From positions 310,001-374,000 of the forward strand of contig KV918798.1 in NCBI GenBank assembly GCA_002049455.2: a DNA stretch of 64,000 nt. The letters run 5' to 3'. The DNA comes from Porphyra umbilicalis. Lineage: Eukaryota; Rhodophyta; Bangiophyceae; Bangiales; Bangiaceae. Under the pieces are notes generated by a model that had not been told where the DNA came from, searched no databases, and was given only the letters and a program-made list of their open reading frames with translations. A program made the position numbers and the translations under genes. Shown here in pieces: positions 1-12,250 of the stretch (position 1 is its first letter; the number at the start of each line of letters is the position of its first letter).

Positions 1-683
1 TGGGCGGCGCGTGTGCGTGCGACGGCGGCGGCGCGCGCGCACGCGGGCGCGGCGGGTGCGGCGGCGGTGGCGGCGGCAGGGCGGGGGTGGGCGGTGGGCT
101 GGCGAAATTGGCGGGGGGCATGCGCTGCGCGGCGAGAATGCATTCCCAGAGGCACCTGCTCGACGTGGTGCCTGTTGGTGCTCGTTTGGTCTGTGCCGGT
201 TGGCAGTGGCGCTCCTCTGTGACTGGGACGACGTCCTTGGGGTTGCGCGCGCCGAGGCCGCTTGTTGCGGTCTGCGCCTTGGGAAAGTCTGTTGCAGCGC
301 AGAGGGCACCCGCCGAGCTGTCAGCCTCTCGCCGACGACGGCGCGTGTGGGCGGCGCGAGAGTGCTGCGGCTGGCGGCCGGCCACGCCGTAGAGAGGCTT
401 ATCAGAGGTACGCAGCCCCCTCTGTCCGTACATGGAGGCAAGGAGCCAAGCGCAATGATGGACAACAAGACTACAGGATGTTGTCGGCAGCAGCCACGGC
501 GGTGGGCCGGCCAACCTTGTACTGGGGGACCCTGACCAAGACGCTCGCCACGCCCCTCACCGATTCCCGCCGGCACCCATCATCCCCCACAGCCCCACAC
601 GCAGCACAGACACAGCGACAGTTCAGCGGCAGCCCGGAGCCCCCGATGTGCCCGACCCCCCCCTGAAATGCCAGATACCCGCC
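1..683. other. intergenic, no gene recognised
   Basis: GC-rich opening stretch, including a CG/GCG-rich first 120 bases. Open frames exist on the plus strand but are arginine/alanine-rich compositional frames with no motif I recognise. It lies downstream of the minus-strand DUF1761 gene. Confidence 0.5.
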
Positions 684-1106
684 TCACGGAAGCAGCGCCA
701 ACACGAGCGCCACCGCCACCAACCCGACCGCGTGGTAGCCCGCGTGCACCCAAAACAGCCGCGGGTCGCGCCCCTCAAACCACCCGTGGGGCGCCGCGAG
801 GCCCGCCGAAAAGAGCGCCACGCCGACCGCCCAGCCGAGCGCGGCGCCGGCCGAGTGCAGCGCCCCGACGACGTGCAAGAGGAAGACGTAGAGGGGCATG
901 GCGATCGACGCGCCCATGATGGCTGCGGGGTACGCGCGGGGGTCTGGGGGCGGCAGGGGCGTACCCGCCTTGGCCAGGTCGGGGTGGGCGGCGGCCAGGA
1001 AGACGGTACCGGCGACGCTGGGGGAGTACCACACCGCCCCGCTGCCAGAGTAGAGGACAATGGAGAGGGCGACGCGGGCGGTCCACGCCAACACTGGGGG
1101 GACCAT
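684..1106 (-). CDS. DUF1761 family small membrane protein
   Basis: A 140-residue protein that fits the DUF1761 family of small integral membrane proteins, whose function is unknown. Seen in the sequence: an N-terminal hydrophobic helix followed by the family-type motif WYSPSVAG near residues 26-33, hydrophobic helices near residues 62-80 and 88-105, and the C-terminal block WFEGRDPRLFWVHAGYHAVG near residues 109-128 leading into a last hydrophobic segment. About four membrane segments are expected and the length is normal for the family. The ATG at 1104-1106 sits in a good context (ACCATGG on the coding strand), and the frame is clean to a TGA at 684-686 with no intron needed. No neighbour suggests a pathway, and the cellular membrane is not evident. 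The family call is by remembered consensus; no search was run. Confidence 0.75.
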   Translation of the reverse strand: MVPPVLAWTARVALSIVLYSGSGAVWYSPSVAGTVFLAAAHPDLAKAGTPLPPPDPRAYPAAIMGASIAMPLYVFLLHVVGALHSAGAALGWAVGVALFSAGLAAPHGWFEGRDPRLFWVHAGYHAVGLVAVALVLALLP

Positions 1107-3873
1107 GGTTACAGGGGGTGGGTGAGGGGGAGGGCGGGCGGGGAACTGCAGGAGGACAATGGGGAAAGGAGCCAGGGGCCAGGCGGGGGAGGGGAGCCCA
1201 CAACACGGCGTGCGGGGGTCGGGCGGTCAGCGGACGGCGGTGGGTCGGCTGGACAGGGGAGGAGGGATGGATCAAGTGTAGGGTCTGGTGGACCCAGCAG
1301 GCGTGTGACTTGACACACCTGCCGCGGTGCACTCCTGTACCCTTCTCGGTGGCACACAACAGGGGCCGCTACGTTGTAGACTCTGGCAGGGGTGCGAGGC
1401 CTGACGCCGTCTGCAGAGGTCGTGGGAGCCTGGGGGTGAGGCCTGTTCCAAGTTTGTCGCCACTTGGACTGAATAGTACAAATCAAGTGAGCAGACTACA
1501 GTGCGTTTTCGTTACAAGACAAGTTCCCTGGACTTTAGTCTAGGGTGCTTTCCCACACACACACGTCGAAAAAAAAGTTCCTTTTTCTAGTGCACGTTGC
1601 GGCAGTACTTAAGAACACGTTTTTGGTGGTCCGTTTGGCTCCCTACGCCGTTGGAGGACGTCCCCCGGCGCTTTCTTGACGATGGGAACATGCGCCGGGG
1701 CTGTCCCCATCTTTCTGTGAAGTTGCTAGAGGTGGCGACGTCTTCATTGCCTGTACGGTCCGCGGAAGCAGAATCGTGGTTAAAAAGGTACGTGAGGGAA
1801 GGTGCGGCGTTTACAGGGTCGTGGGTCCAGGTGGACGCGGCCACGAACGGCCATGATGGCGCGATTCCGCGGTAGCTGGCCAGAATCGGGCTCTGCAGGG
1901 CCTGCGGGGGACGTCGCTTTTGAGTTTTCAAACAGGGGGTCGTGCTGTCGCTGAATGCGCTGCGGTCTTCCTGGTCGCGTCCATTCCCGCAACACCCGTG
2001 CGCGGCGGGTGGGGGCGGCGGCCACCGCCGCTGGCGGTGTTGCCGCCGCACCTGCCGCCGACGCGGCGGTGAGCAGTGGACGACCGTGCGCACGACGCGC
2101 GCCCGCACACGGCAGTGAGTGTCGCTCGCGGCCGCGGCGCCCGCGGCCACGGCGGTGGCGGCGGCGGCGGCGGCGGCGGCGTGGCGCCCCTGCTATTTTC
2201 TCGCTCCAACCCGCCGCCCGCCCCCCCGTGCCATCGACGGCTTCTTCCCCCCCCCTCCCCCTCTGTGGCCCCACATACCCCCCCCTCCCCATCCACCGCG
2301 TCGCCGCCGCACACGTGCGCATCACGTAGCTCGGCCTCGAGTATGCACTGCGGCAAGCGACAACCGCGCAGCCAGCGTCGGCCGGTGGGTGCCGGGATGG
2401 TGGCGGCCGTGCCTCGGTGGCAGCCGCCGCCCGCCACGGCGGTGGCGGCCGCTTCTGACCCTCCGGTGGGTGCGGCAGGAGCCCCTCGCGACGATCACCT
2501 ACCCCCCCTCGGACGAACACCAAGCGCTGGTCTTCGAGGAGCATGCGGGCGGCCGCTATCCACCAGTGGGTGGGTACCCCCCCGACGGCAGCAGCTGCCG
2601 CTCGTGCGGGCCGCGGTGGACGCCGCGGCGGCGGTGGGCGGAGCGCCCCCTACGCCAGCAAGCGGTGGTCACGTCAACGACCGCCACCACCGCCGCCATG
2701 GCCGCCTTCCTCGTCTCCTTTTTTCTGATCTCCCGCTCGTACGTGCGCTCCCAAGCGGCGCCGGTCGTGCAGGTGACGCTCACCCGGGAGGCGGTGCTCG
2801 ACTTGCCTATGTATCTTTCGTCGTGTGAAAACAGTTCTATCGTTTTGCAAGTCCAGGGTGTTTTCGCGAACGCGCTTTCAGTCAGCTGTCTCTTGTATCG
2901 AGAACGCACTGTATTCACACCAACCGCTCTCCTCCCCCGGACACGATGCACCGTGCCTGGCCGCCGTGCCGACCATTGCCCATCCCTGCGCTTCTCTCCC
3001 CGACGCGCCTGTTTCCCCCCTACGTCACTGCACGCCCCTCCCCTTCACTCGTCGCCCCCTTCCCACGTTCCCCATTGCTTTTCCTCCGACCTTCCCCGCT
3101 CGTTCCCTCCGACTTGCCGCGTGCCTCGTGGCCGACCCGGCGGGGGCGCGCGGGCGTGGCGCAGCGGCGACGGTCCCCGCTTGTGCGCTCGGCCCGGTCG
3201 GGGGCGGCGTTTGCCCCATTTTTGGCGACGCTCGGGGTGGGCGGTGAGGGCGTGTTGGGTTGCGAGGGCGGGGGGGGGGGGGGGGGGGTGGAGGCGGCGG
3301 TGGCCCCGGCGCCCGCCGCCGCGACGCCGTCGCTGCCGGCGTCGGTGGCCGTGCAATGACGGGTCGGTGGTCGGTATGGGGGGGGGAGGGGGGGGGGAAA
3401 TGCCCGTGCGGCTCGTGGTTGGAGGGGGGCGGTCGTGCGCACGCGCGTCGTGGCAGCCTGCGGACCGGTGTTCCCCCTGGTCGGGCGGCCGCGCTCTACT
3501 TATTTTCTTGTCTGTTGCGCTCGTGCCTACTTCACGCCGTTTGGCTCGCGCTGTGCCTTGCCGGTGGCGTCTGCGCGGTACGGACGGGGCGGCATCGCGG
3601 AGCGCCCCACCGCGACGCGGGCGTGCAAGAAAAAAACCGAGGTGGCCCACCGCCAGCTCCCGGCGTGTGTTTTCGACTATGGCAACGACAACGGGCGCCC
3701 CCCCTCCACGGCGGCGCCGGCGCGGCCCGACGCGGCGGTGCGCGTCAGCGGCGCCCAAACCACACAGCCCCCCCCCCACCCGCCCCCCCGCACGCCCACC
3801 CCACCCCCCCAGCGGCAGCGGCGGCCGCAGCGGCGGCGGCGGCGGCGGCGGCACCCGCACCCTTCCCCCCCCC
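1107..3873. other. intergenic GC-rich region, no supported gene
   Basis: Upstream of the DUF1761 gene and downstream of the cysteine-repeat gene. It holds long C and G runs, for example near 3271-3288 and 3380-3398. A plus-strand ATG at 2698 opens a signal-peptide-like stretch (MAAFLVSFFLISRSY), but nothing recognisable follows. Long plus-strand frames here are compositional. Confidence 0.4.
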
Positions 3874-5444
3874 TCACGCCTGGCACACGTTGTACTGGCA
3901 CCGCGCGCCCGCCACACACACGGTCCCCGTGTAGCCACCACAACGGGCGCCGAGCGGCGCCGCCTTGCGGCAGCGCCCGTCCACGCACCGCGTGCCCGCC
4001 GCGCACACGGCAGCGCCACCGCAGGCGCCGCCGGCGGGCACGACCGTCGTGCAAACGTCGCCACGGCAGGTGGCGGCGCCGGCGCAGAAGGCGTTGCTGC
4101 CCGCGCCACACCCGCCGCCGGGGCCGACGGCCAGCTGGCACACGCCACCGCGGCAGGTCGTGCTGCCGGCACAAAAGGCGTTGCTGCCGCCGCCGCAGGC
4201 GCCGCCGGCCGTCGCCTTGATCAGGCACACGCCCCCGCGGCACGTCGAGCCGCCGGCACAAAAGGCGTTGCTGCCGCCGCCGCAGGCGCCGCCGGCCGTC
4301 GCCTTGATCAGGCACACGCCCCCGCGGCACGTCGAGCCGTCGGCACAAAAGGCGTTGCTGCCGCCGCCACACCCGCTGCCGGGGCCGACGGCCAGCTGGC
4401 ACACGCCACCGCGGCAGGTCGTGCTGCCGGCACAAAAGGCGTTGCTGCCGCCGCCGCAGGCGCCGCCGGCCGTCGCCTTGATCAGGCACACGCCCCCGCG
4501 GCACGTCGAGCCGCCGGCACAAAAGGCGTTGCTGCCGCCGCCGCAGACGCCACCGGCCGTCGCCTTGATCAGGCACACGCCCCCGCGGCACGTCGAGCCG
4601 CCGGCACAAAAGGCGTTGCTGCCGCCGCCGCAGGCGCCGCCGGCCGTCGCCTTGATCAGGCACACGCCACCGCGGCACGTCGAGCCGCCGGCACAAAAGG
4701 CGTTGCTGCCGCCGCCGCAGACGCCACCGGCCGTCGCCTTGATCAGGCACACGCCCCCGCGGCACGTCGAGCCGCCGGCACAAAAGGCGTTGCTGCCGCC
4801 GCCGCAGACGCCACCGGCCGTCGCCTTGATCAGGCACACGCCCCCGCGGCACGTCGAGCCGCCGGCACAAAAGGCGTTGCTGCCGCCGCCGCAGGCGCCG
4901 CCGGCCGTCGCCTGGACGAGGCACACGCCCCCGCGGCACGTCGAGCCGCCGGCGCAAAAGGCGTTGCTGCCGCCGCCGCAGGCACCGCCGGCCGTCACCT
5001 CAAGCAGGCACACCCCCCCGCGGCACGTCGCGGCGCCGGTGCAAAAGGCGTTGCGGCCCCCACCGCAGCCGCCCCCCGGCCCGACGGCCATCTGGCACAC
5101 ACCCCCGCGGCACGTGGCCCCCCCCCACACACGGCCCCCGTGGCACCGCCGCATGCCCCCCCGACGGCCGCGGTCGTCTGCGGCACGCGGCACACGCCGC
5201 CGACGCAGGTGGCGGGCGCAAAGCACCGCGCGCCAGCCGAAGCGCACGAGCCGCCGGGGCCGACGGCGACGGGCGGGCGGGGGGGGGGGCGGTACCCGTA
5301 CCCATACCCAGACGACCGGATGGTGGTGGTGGCAGCGGCGGTGGTGGGGGCGCCGCCGGGGGAGGGGGGGGTGCCCCCAACGACCGTGGCGGTGAGGGCG
5401 AGGACGGTGACGACGGCCGCAACGACGTGGCGGGTGGCGGCCAT
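3874..5444 (-). CDS. secreted cysteine-rich tandem-repeat protein, CBM1-like C-terminus
   Basis: Predicted extracellular or cell-wall protein. The ATG at 5442-5444 opens a typical signal peptide (MAATRHVVAAVVTVLALTA), then a Gly-Tyr/Pro linker, then a first cysteine module with ATCVGGVC. About 13 units of 29 residues follow, each with the pattern CRGGVC...GGxCGGGSNAFC, most carrying LIKATAGG after CRGGVC. The last module (CGGYTGTVCVAGARC then QYNVC) resembles the CGG-Y-G...C..G..C spacing of CBM1 carbohydrate-binding domains. Porphyra purpurea is known to have a polysaccharide-binding protein built from repeated CBM1-like modules, so wall-polysaccharide binding is a reasonable inference. The signal-peptide frame and the repeat frame differ by one base, and the switch falls in a nine-C run at 5118-5126 (nine G in the coding sense), so I join them as one gene with a probable indel. 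The TGA stop is at 3874-3876. Function is inferred, not shown. Confidence 0.7.
4040..5115 (-). repeat. 87-bp coding tandem array (about 13 units)
   Basis: Units of 87 bp (29 codons) inside the cysteine-rich gene. Central units are almost identical at the base level, and two unit types alternate: LIKATAGG types, and QLAVGPG or QMAVGPG types every few units. This suggests duplication of multi-unit blocks and recent homogenisation. Confidence 0.85.
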
Positions 5445-6364
5445 GGTGGCCGCAGGGGAGGGGGGGGGAGTCTCGTCACAAAGGGAGAAGCGCACAGCGG
5501 AGGGAGTGAGGGCAAGACAGGGGCGGGCGGGCGAGGGTGGTTGAGCCGGCGCCGTCGGCGTCGAGGCTTGCTGCGTCGAATGGATGGTCGACAGGGAGAA
5601 GCCCACCACCGGCAGGCGGTGGGGGCCTCAAGTAGGGCCGCCGCGACCGCCGGCGACGGCGCAGGGCCCCGACGCCGCCAGTGGCAAGCGGGGCGACGCC
5701 AGTGGCAAGCGGAGAGGCACCCCCCGCCGCCGCCCCGCCGACGCCCGCCAGTGTGCCCGAGCCACCGCCACCCCGCCAATGCGCGCCCGTCCGCCCGAGC
5801 CGCAGCCACCGCGCCGACAACCCCGCCCGTCCGCCCTGATCGCCGCCACCCCGCCGACGCCCGCCAGTCCGCCCCGCCGATGGCCGTCACTGCAACGCCG
5901 CCATTGCACGACTGGGTGTCACTGCGGCACCGGTCACCCACCGCCGCCGGCCATCATTCGGCCGCGGGCGGGCCCCCCACCCCACCCCGCCCCCCGCGAC
6001 GACCGGGAAGGCAGTGCCGGCCGCACACACCCGTCATGGCGGGACGGGGACCCCCCCCACCCCCCACGGGCACGCGCGGCGCCACGGCGGACGCCGCCCC
6101 CGAGGGCGCCGACCACCACGGGCGGGGGCAGGGGCGGGCGGCCACCGCAGCCCCGTGACTGGCGTCGTGTCGCCGCCGCGGCGGCGCGCAACGGGGCGCC
6201 GCACACACCGCGACGCGCGGGGCCAAGGCGGTCGCGCCCCCCGCCCCGCCGCCGCGCAACTGTCTGTGGGGGAGGGGGGAGAGACTCTGCGCCGACCCCG
6301 TGCGGCCAGCGCCGGCGGCAGGCGGCCGACGCGTGCACGCGCGCGCGCGCTTGGCCAGCGCATT

Positions 6365-6415
6365 GCACCTCGTTGCTGGATCCACCACGAGACCGTTTTT
6401 CCCCCAAATCGCTCG
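6365..6415 (+). repeat. left arm of 51-bp inverted repeat
   Basis: Begins GCACCTCGTTGCTGGATCCA and matches the reverse complement of 7877-7927 at most positions. With its partner it may form the ends of a DNA transposon or MITE of about 1.56 kb. Similarity may extend weakly outward into the GC-rich flank. Confidence 0.6.
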
Positions 6416-7876
6416 TACAAAAACTTGCACAACCCTCGTAAACGCCTGTACGAGGCGTTCTTCTTGTAAAAAACATGTTGAAGTATGCATACGTTTGCAT
6501 GGAAGCATTTTGCAATAACTTCTTGGGTGCACCATAAGCCTCTTTGAGAGCCCCCTCCTATGGTCTTGAGCGACATGGTCAAAATGCGCATGTGCAAACG
6601 TACACATGTGCTCAACAAGTGCGTACGAGCGCTCCCATCCTTCCAGCGAGGTGTTTTCGATTTTCTTGCACGCTTCATTAAGACGCCCTCTTCTAGTGTC
6701 CTTTTCGCCTGAGCGGATCATTTGATCCTCTACTGTAAGGACCGATTGATCCTCATATGGGACACCTCAGAACCTTTTTTTTTTTTGGACAGACATAGGC
6801 GAACGCAGCGTGCCCGTCTTACCCGTCGGACCGTTCAAGGGAATCTGAGGGCACCAAAACGTGCAAAGCAAGGAAGAAACATTCCTTCTTTCGCGTAGGT
6901 AGTATCAATTGATCCTCAAGATCAGGAGAATAGACACTAGCTAGGGGTGCGCATCAAGTCGTGCGCGAGGTCTGGAGGTGCTGTGAACGTCCCCTGTTAC
7001 CACATTTATTTACCCTTGTGCCCGACTTATTACACTTACTTCTAGCCCCAGGAGCTGCATCTGCCCTTCCACAAACGGCGATCGGCAAAAATTGGGAAAT
7101 TGAGAAATCCCATTCCAATTCCGTGGCGGCGGGCGGCTACCCGCCGGCGGAAACGGCAGGGGCGGTCGCGACTGGTGTCCGGCGGCGGCGGCGGCGCAAC
7201 GGGTCGGTGAACGAGGCCGCCCGCGGCTCCCGCGCGTGGGCGACGCAGCAGCCCAACCGCGTGGCGGCGGCGAGCGCCAATGACGCAGCGCGCGCTCGGC
7301 GGCTGGCCGCACGCGTCAGCGCCGCGGCGGAGGCGCGTGAGGCCGCCGCCGCCGTCGCGGACCAGGGGGAGGGGGGGGGGGGGCAGGACGCGCAGTTACG
7401 CGGCGGGGGAGGAGGCGCCGACGCCCTGCGGGGGTGCTCGGCTGGAAGCGGCAAGCCGCGCACACGGCACGACTGCAGAGAGTTGCATGGGAGCCGGATG
7501 GTGCGGCCGCCCGACTGGCGACCGCGCGGCGCTTGGGGGTACAGCAGAGGGGTGCTTGCTTGCCCCCGCAGGAACAGGGGGCCGCAAGAGGGCGTCTTCC
7601 CACCTGCCGCCCTGGAGTGGGCGCAACCTTCCGCTGCTCGTGGGCTGCACGATGGTGTCCTTCTACGTATTTCTTGCCCTACTTGGCGTAGATCCGGTAC
7701 TGAGCACCGCACCAGTTTAGCGTATTAAGTCGCACTGGGAAGGACTTGAGCGAACTTCATAGAGCTCGTAATCACGCCCTAATCTCGTCGGCACCACCCC
7801 ACAGCGAGTTTTTTGGACGGGATACGAGCTAACACTGCTAGCGTATGAGGCAGCACCCGTTTTCAACGAGCGTTTG

Positions 7877-7927
7877 CGAGCAATTCGAGGGAAGAACGGG
7901 CTCGTGGTGGATCCAGCAACGAGGTGC
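7877..7927 (-). repeat. right arm of 51-bp inverted repeat
   Basis: Reverse-complement partner of 6365-6415, differing at only a few positions (for example GAGACCG versus GAGCCCG). The segment between the arms has no recognised transposase, so any element would be non-autonomous. No target duplication could be fixed by eye. Confidence 0.6.
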
Positions 7928-9356
7928 ACTGCGCAAGGGCGGTCGGCCGCCACGCGGCGCGGCCGCGTGCCGCATGCCGCGAACCTCCCTATGACAAACA
8001 TACATGTGTACTTGTATGAAGGAAGTCGAAGCACAATTGACGTTTTCACCGACAAGAGCGCAGCGAGACAATGAGACAGGAGATGGCATCAACGGGAGCC
8101 CGCTTGCGCTTCACGTTACGAGGCGGCCTAGCCGTCGTACAGTCCTCTTGTGGAGCTTTTGTGGGCTGCTTTCGCCTGCTTCTGTGAATTCTTCCGTGGT
8201 GTATGCGGGTGCAAAATCTTCCCCAGTAAGCAAGCGGATGACAAACTGCTCCATCATGGTCAGCTGCAGTTCCGTTCAAGATTACATCGCTCGCGTCGGC
8301 TACCAGGAGACTCATTGGTCAGTTACTTCTTTTTCTCGCTCTGCAATTGGCTACTTCGGTATTATCGGCATTGTTCGGTTGTGAAGTTACAATGATCTCC
8401 GTGGAGATGTGCGCAACGGATGAGTAGTGGCTCGAGCTGAGGTGTATAACTGGCTTCCAAAGCGCTGTTGTGGGGGCTCTTGTGAGTCCAGCAACAGAGA
8501 TATGCGGAAGTCCCACGGGGCTGATCCACAAATTCGGGACGGCAAAATGGCAGTACTGTGTGCTCCAACTCTCTTCAGGAGATCAGGGCTTCCGCGCCCT
8601 CCCCAAAGCGGGAGCCGGGCGGGTCGCCAGTGGCCGTGGCCAGACGGCCTATCTCGCGACGCAGACGACTGGGCGTCGGGCAGCCGCGCACCCACCGCCG
8701 CCAGACCACCCCGAGCTAGTGACGCTAGGACTTATGGGTCAGACAAGTGGGAGAGCTTTCACTGCCACGCTATAACATCGGACACATTCGGATTACGTGC
8801 GTGGCCAATTGGCCAAAGGATTAGATATAGCCGTTTGCACGCCACGTAAAGATAATTCATGGAAAGATTCTTCGCACGCCACGGCGTGCGACGCGATCAC
8901 GGCGGTAAGTGTGTCACAATGGCGCGAAGAGCACCCTCCGTTGTCTTGGCAGTAGACTGAGAGGCTGAGCGTCGACACTCCCACAGCTGTGTGGGGCCCT
9001 AGGGGCTGCCCCGGATCACACAAGCCCATGGGCCCCCCTGGCTTGCGTGCTCTGGGGAAGCGCGGCATCGGCTGTGGCGGTCTTCGGGCTCCGTTATGCT
9101 TCGAAATAGCGTGACGAAGCTGTGCAATAGGCCGCCAGCGCTGCCGCGCGCTCCCCCAATACGTGAACGGGTCCTCATGGTCGCTAGACACCGGCGGCCG
9201 GCTGCGGTTCTGGATGCTATCGGCACATGCACACCTGCCGCTCGAGGTGACCAATATTTGCATGTTGTTCCCCCCCCCCTCTCCCCACAACCTCTGGCCC
9301 TTACTTGGCCGATCTGCCGAACCTCCCCACGCTCCGACCTCTACCCCGGAGTCGCC

Positions 9357-11228
9357 ATGGACCTTGCATCTCCCCGCTCCGCTGTTTGGGACTTTTGTCT
9401 GTGGAAGGGAGCAAGATGTCGTGCAAGGGGCCGCTGTGTTCCGACAAGAACGTGACAAGAAACGCGACCCACGCGCGTTTGCATCTACTGGCTATCCCAC
9501 TGGCGGGAGCAATATTCCCGAGCTTCCGAGAGCGGCTGGCGCCGTCGTTCGCACATGGGTCCACCGATGCCATTGACAGTGATGTCGCTCTGACTCTGCT
9601 GCCTCCGTTACCTGTGACGACACTGGATTCCTGGGGCTTGCGGCTTGCACGAGGACACCTCTAGTTGGGCCTCCCACTCTCAGTTTTCGACACAAAGACG
9701 TGACGCTTGACACTGCGGTTGATTTTGGTTAACCGGTTCGACGGACCTGGCGGTCGGCGGGCCATCGGACGCACTCTACTTCCGGCGGTCCAGGCCCTGT
9801 CGAACAACGTTGCGCCAAGCTTCATCTGGTCTGGTGATTCGCAACCAGTCTCCCTGAAAGGCTTTAAGGGCTTCATTATGGCAGGGGTGTACAACATCAA
9901 TGTGTATACCCCACGGCCACTTCTTGTCGTGGTTTTTCGACTTGGGGCGGAGCCAGGGACCGCCGACATCCTGTTTGCCCGCCTGAAGGCAGGGTGGCAA
10001 GATCCGGTGGTGGCCGGCGTGGCAGCCCGTCGGCCGCCCAGATTGAGTGTGGTGCCAGCCCACTGTCTCTGGTCACGAGCCGCCGCCTTCTGGCCATTGG
10101 GGCGGACTCCCCGAACGCCATGGCTGCCCTGCGCACGCGTGCTGTGAACCGAGGGTTGCTTTGGTTTGCGTTTGGTTGCGCTGCGGACGCGGCATATCTC
10201 GTTGCCGCAGACGCAGAGCTTGTGCCCATCTGCGTACAGGCGCCACGGGGGGCGCTGGTCAAAATCATCGATTTTACGCGCTCCACACGCGCGCGGGCGC
10301 TCTTGCAGGCTGTGCGGGCCACGCTAGCCAATGGTAGCAGGGGAGTGGGGTCCCTGCGCACCTACAGCCGTACCCGGTGGTACGGGGAGGGTGGCACCAT
10401 TTCTGCTGTTGCGGCCAAACTTCCAGCCCTGCGTCATACCCTTCTGGAAAATCAGCACGCGGCATCTCCGACAGACATCCCTGCAGCAGTGTCGGCTGGC
10501 ATTTAATGTACCACACTAAGGCCCGGCATCCACCTCTGTGCCCCTTTTCTGTGCTTCGTGGCCCGACTCGTGAGCCATCTCGAGGGAGATGCCGCGCCAC
10601 TGTCGTCGTACGACAGAGTATTTGCGTGCTTACGTGCGGCTCAGGCCAACAAATGTACGGCCTTGACTGTGGCGGACCGCCAAAACCTACAAGGGGTGCT
10701 TGTGCGCTTGTTTGCAAGCTTTACGGAACCCCTGGTGTATTTTAACATTTTCCTGGACCCCTTTTGGGGGCCCGTGCGCGGACGGTATTTCGTTCTTCTT
10801 CGGAGCGGCCTGTCCGTGGCGAAGATACACGAAGCTGCAGTTTAGCGTCTTTGCAGCAGCGGCACCGATGCGAGAATCGCTCTGATGGAAGAGCTCGCTG
10901 CCCTTGCTGCAATGAAAGCGTCGCATGTGGCTCGTCCGACAGATCAGACGTTCACCCAGCCTTGTCGTGGAGTTGGTCGGGTGGGCCGTTTCGTATTCTA
11001 AAACCGGTGGCCGTATGGCTGCTGGCGCTGCCCCCGTCGGCCGCGAGCGGCGAGCGCGTGCTCGAGGCCCTTGAGAATGTTTTCACAACGCGCCAGAACC
11101 GGCTCGCTGACGGGCGCGTAAACTCACAGACAAGTGTTTTCTTCAAATCGGCGCAGCTGCGCCGCGGCAACGTCATGAGCGCCTACAGGCGCCCCGACGC
11201 GGAGCACGAATTTTTGGCAGTGATGTAA
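9357..11228 (+). pseudogene. decayed hAT-family transposase
   Basis: A plain DNA-transposon transposase relic, broken by about five or six frame changes. In order: a BED-like zinc-finger start from ATG 9357 (MDLASPRSAVWDF, then CKGPLCSDKN...H near 9417-9475); a region near 9840-9990 with tPRPLLVVVF typical of the block before the hAT catalytic core; a CAADAAYLV block near 10180 matching the hAT CAAH..NL motif region; ARLVSHLEGDAAPLS near 10560; LDPFWGPV near 10755; and a hATC dimerisation domain near 11010-11160 with WLLALPPSAASGERVLEAL and RQNRLADGRVN. The TAA stop is at 11226-11228. Most parts have a counterpart in the second copy at 24240-25904. Terminal inverted repeats and the 8-bp target duplication were not located. 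The family assignment rests mainly on the C-terminal domain and the order of blocks. Confidence 0.8.
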
Positions 11229-12039
11229 GGTGAGATGTGTACGGGAGAGCCCCCTCGGCCCGGCCCACCTGCTGCCGAAGACTACAGGAAGCCGGACAGT
11301 TCATCTGCCAAGTCAAGCTCTAATACAGAGTCAAGCAGTCATAAAAAAGCTGCTGACTACATTGCGGTGGGTAGAATAATTGACTCTGACGGAGTGAGAG
11401 CAGCGGTAGACGTTTTGATCACGCAGCCACGGATGACAAGAAATAGGTCGCGTCTCGTTTTTAAGATACCAAGTCTTGTTCGCGCCCGGATTCTACGCCC
11501 GCATCACCACCCGTCGCGCATGTCACTGGTATACTGACGTCATAGCCTCGTGCCAGCCTCCCGCGCACGACAGACGAAGCTTCCTCGCGTCAGCTCAGTG
11601 GGCAGCGAGAACGCCACCCCGTCGTGCCCACGCCCCCGCACATGCGACAATTCCGCGTTGCGAAAACCACCTCCGGTCCTTCATCTCTGGACAGGCGCGT
11701 GCTATCCCCCTGTTGAACAGAAAAGTAAGGTTCCTGTACTAAGACCACAGTTTTTCGCTCGTCCAACGTCCAGTTCACAACCCGGCACCATCGTATTCTC
11801 TGTCGTCCCGCCCCCTGCCCGCCCGAGCAACACACGCGACCAGTAAGAAATGGTTCCGCCCGTGGTGGCGGCGGTAGTTCGTTGCCCACCATGCTCTCTG
11901 CCAAGCTGTTCTGCACCCCTTCTAGGACTATCTCGACCGAGATAGAGCAACGCGTCGTGACGGCAAGCTCAGCCGCTGACGAAAATCCCAATGGTCCGGT
12001 CTGGGCGGTGCGTATCTGGAGAGCAACGTCGCAAACAAC

Positions 12040-12250
12040 GAGCAGTACCTCGACCAATGGAATAGACAGGACCTTTTAAGAGATCATTCCGGTCGTCAAG
12101 GCCCTAAATATGGCTAGCTGGGGGATATCTTGACTGACGCATGCAGACTCTCTCCGGTTTGGGCCAGAACCGCAGGAAATTCAACGAATTCCGCAGAGGA
12201 CTCACTCTCGTCACTAGATTGCAAGTTGGCTCGCTTCAGTCCAGTGGCTT
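12040..12250 (+). repeat. diverged dispersed repeat, copy A
   Basis: Shares a block with 23590-23700 and 32340-32640 that translates to (Q/P/A)Y(V/L)DQW followed by N/K and Q in all three. Copy A reads QYLDQWNRQD. Probably coding relics of one old transposon family of unknown class. Confidence 0.4.

Larger units (their letters stand above)
5445..9356. other. gene-free stretch with an inverted-repeat-bounded segment
   Basis: GC-rich up to about 6.35 kb, then a sharp drop to AT-richer DNA. It contains a pair of 51-bp inverted repeats (annotated separately). No protein motif is recognised in the frames of either strand between them or in 7930-9356. Confidence 0.4.

Noticed and set aside
2698-2950. 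Signal-peptide-like start MAAFLVSFFLISRSY on the plus strand
   Set aside because: Nothing recognisable follows, the open frame begins far upstream in compositional text, and no splice structure could be supported.
2119-5544. Plus-strand frame of 1141 codons
   Set aside because: Over 3.9-5.1 kb it is the antisense shadow of the cysteine-repeat gene, and elsewhere it is Arg/Ala/Pro compositional text. The minus strand has the signal peptide and conserved cysteines.
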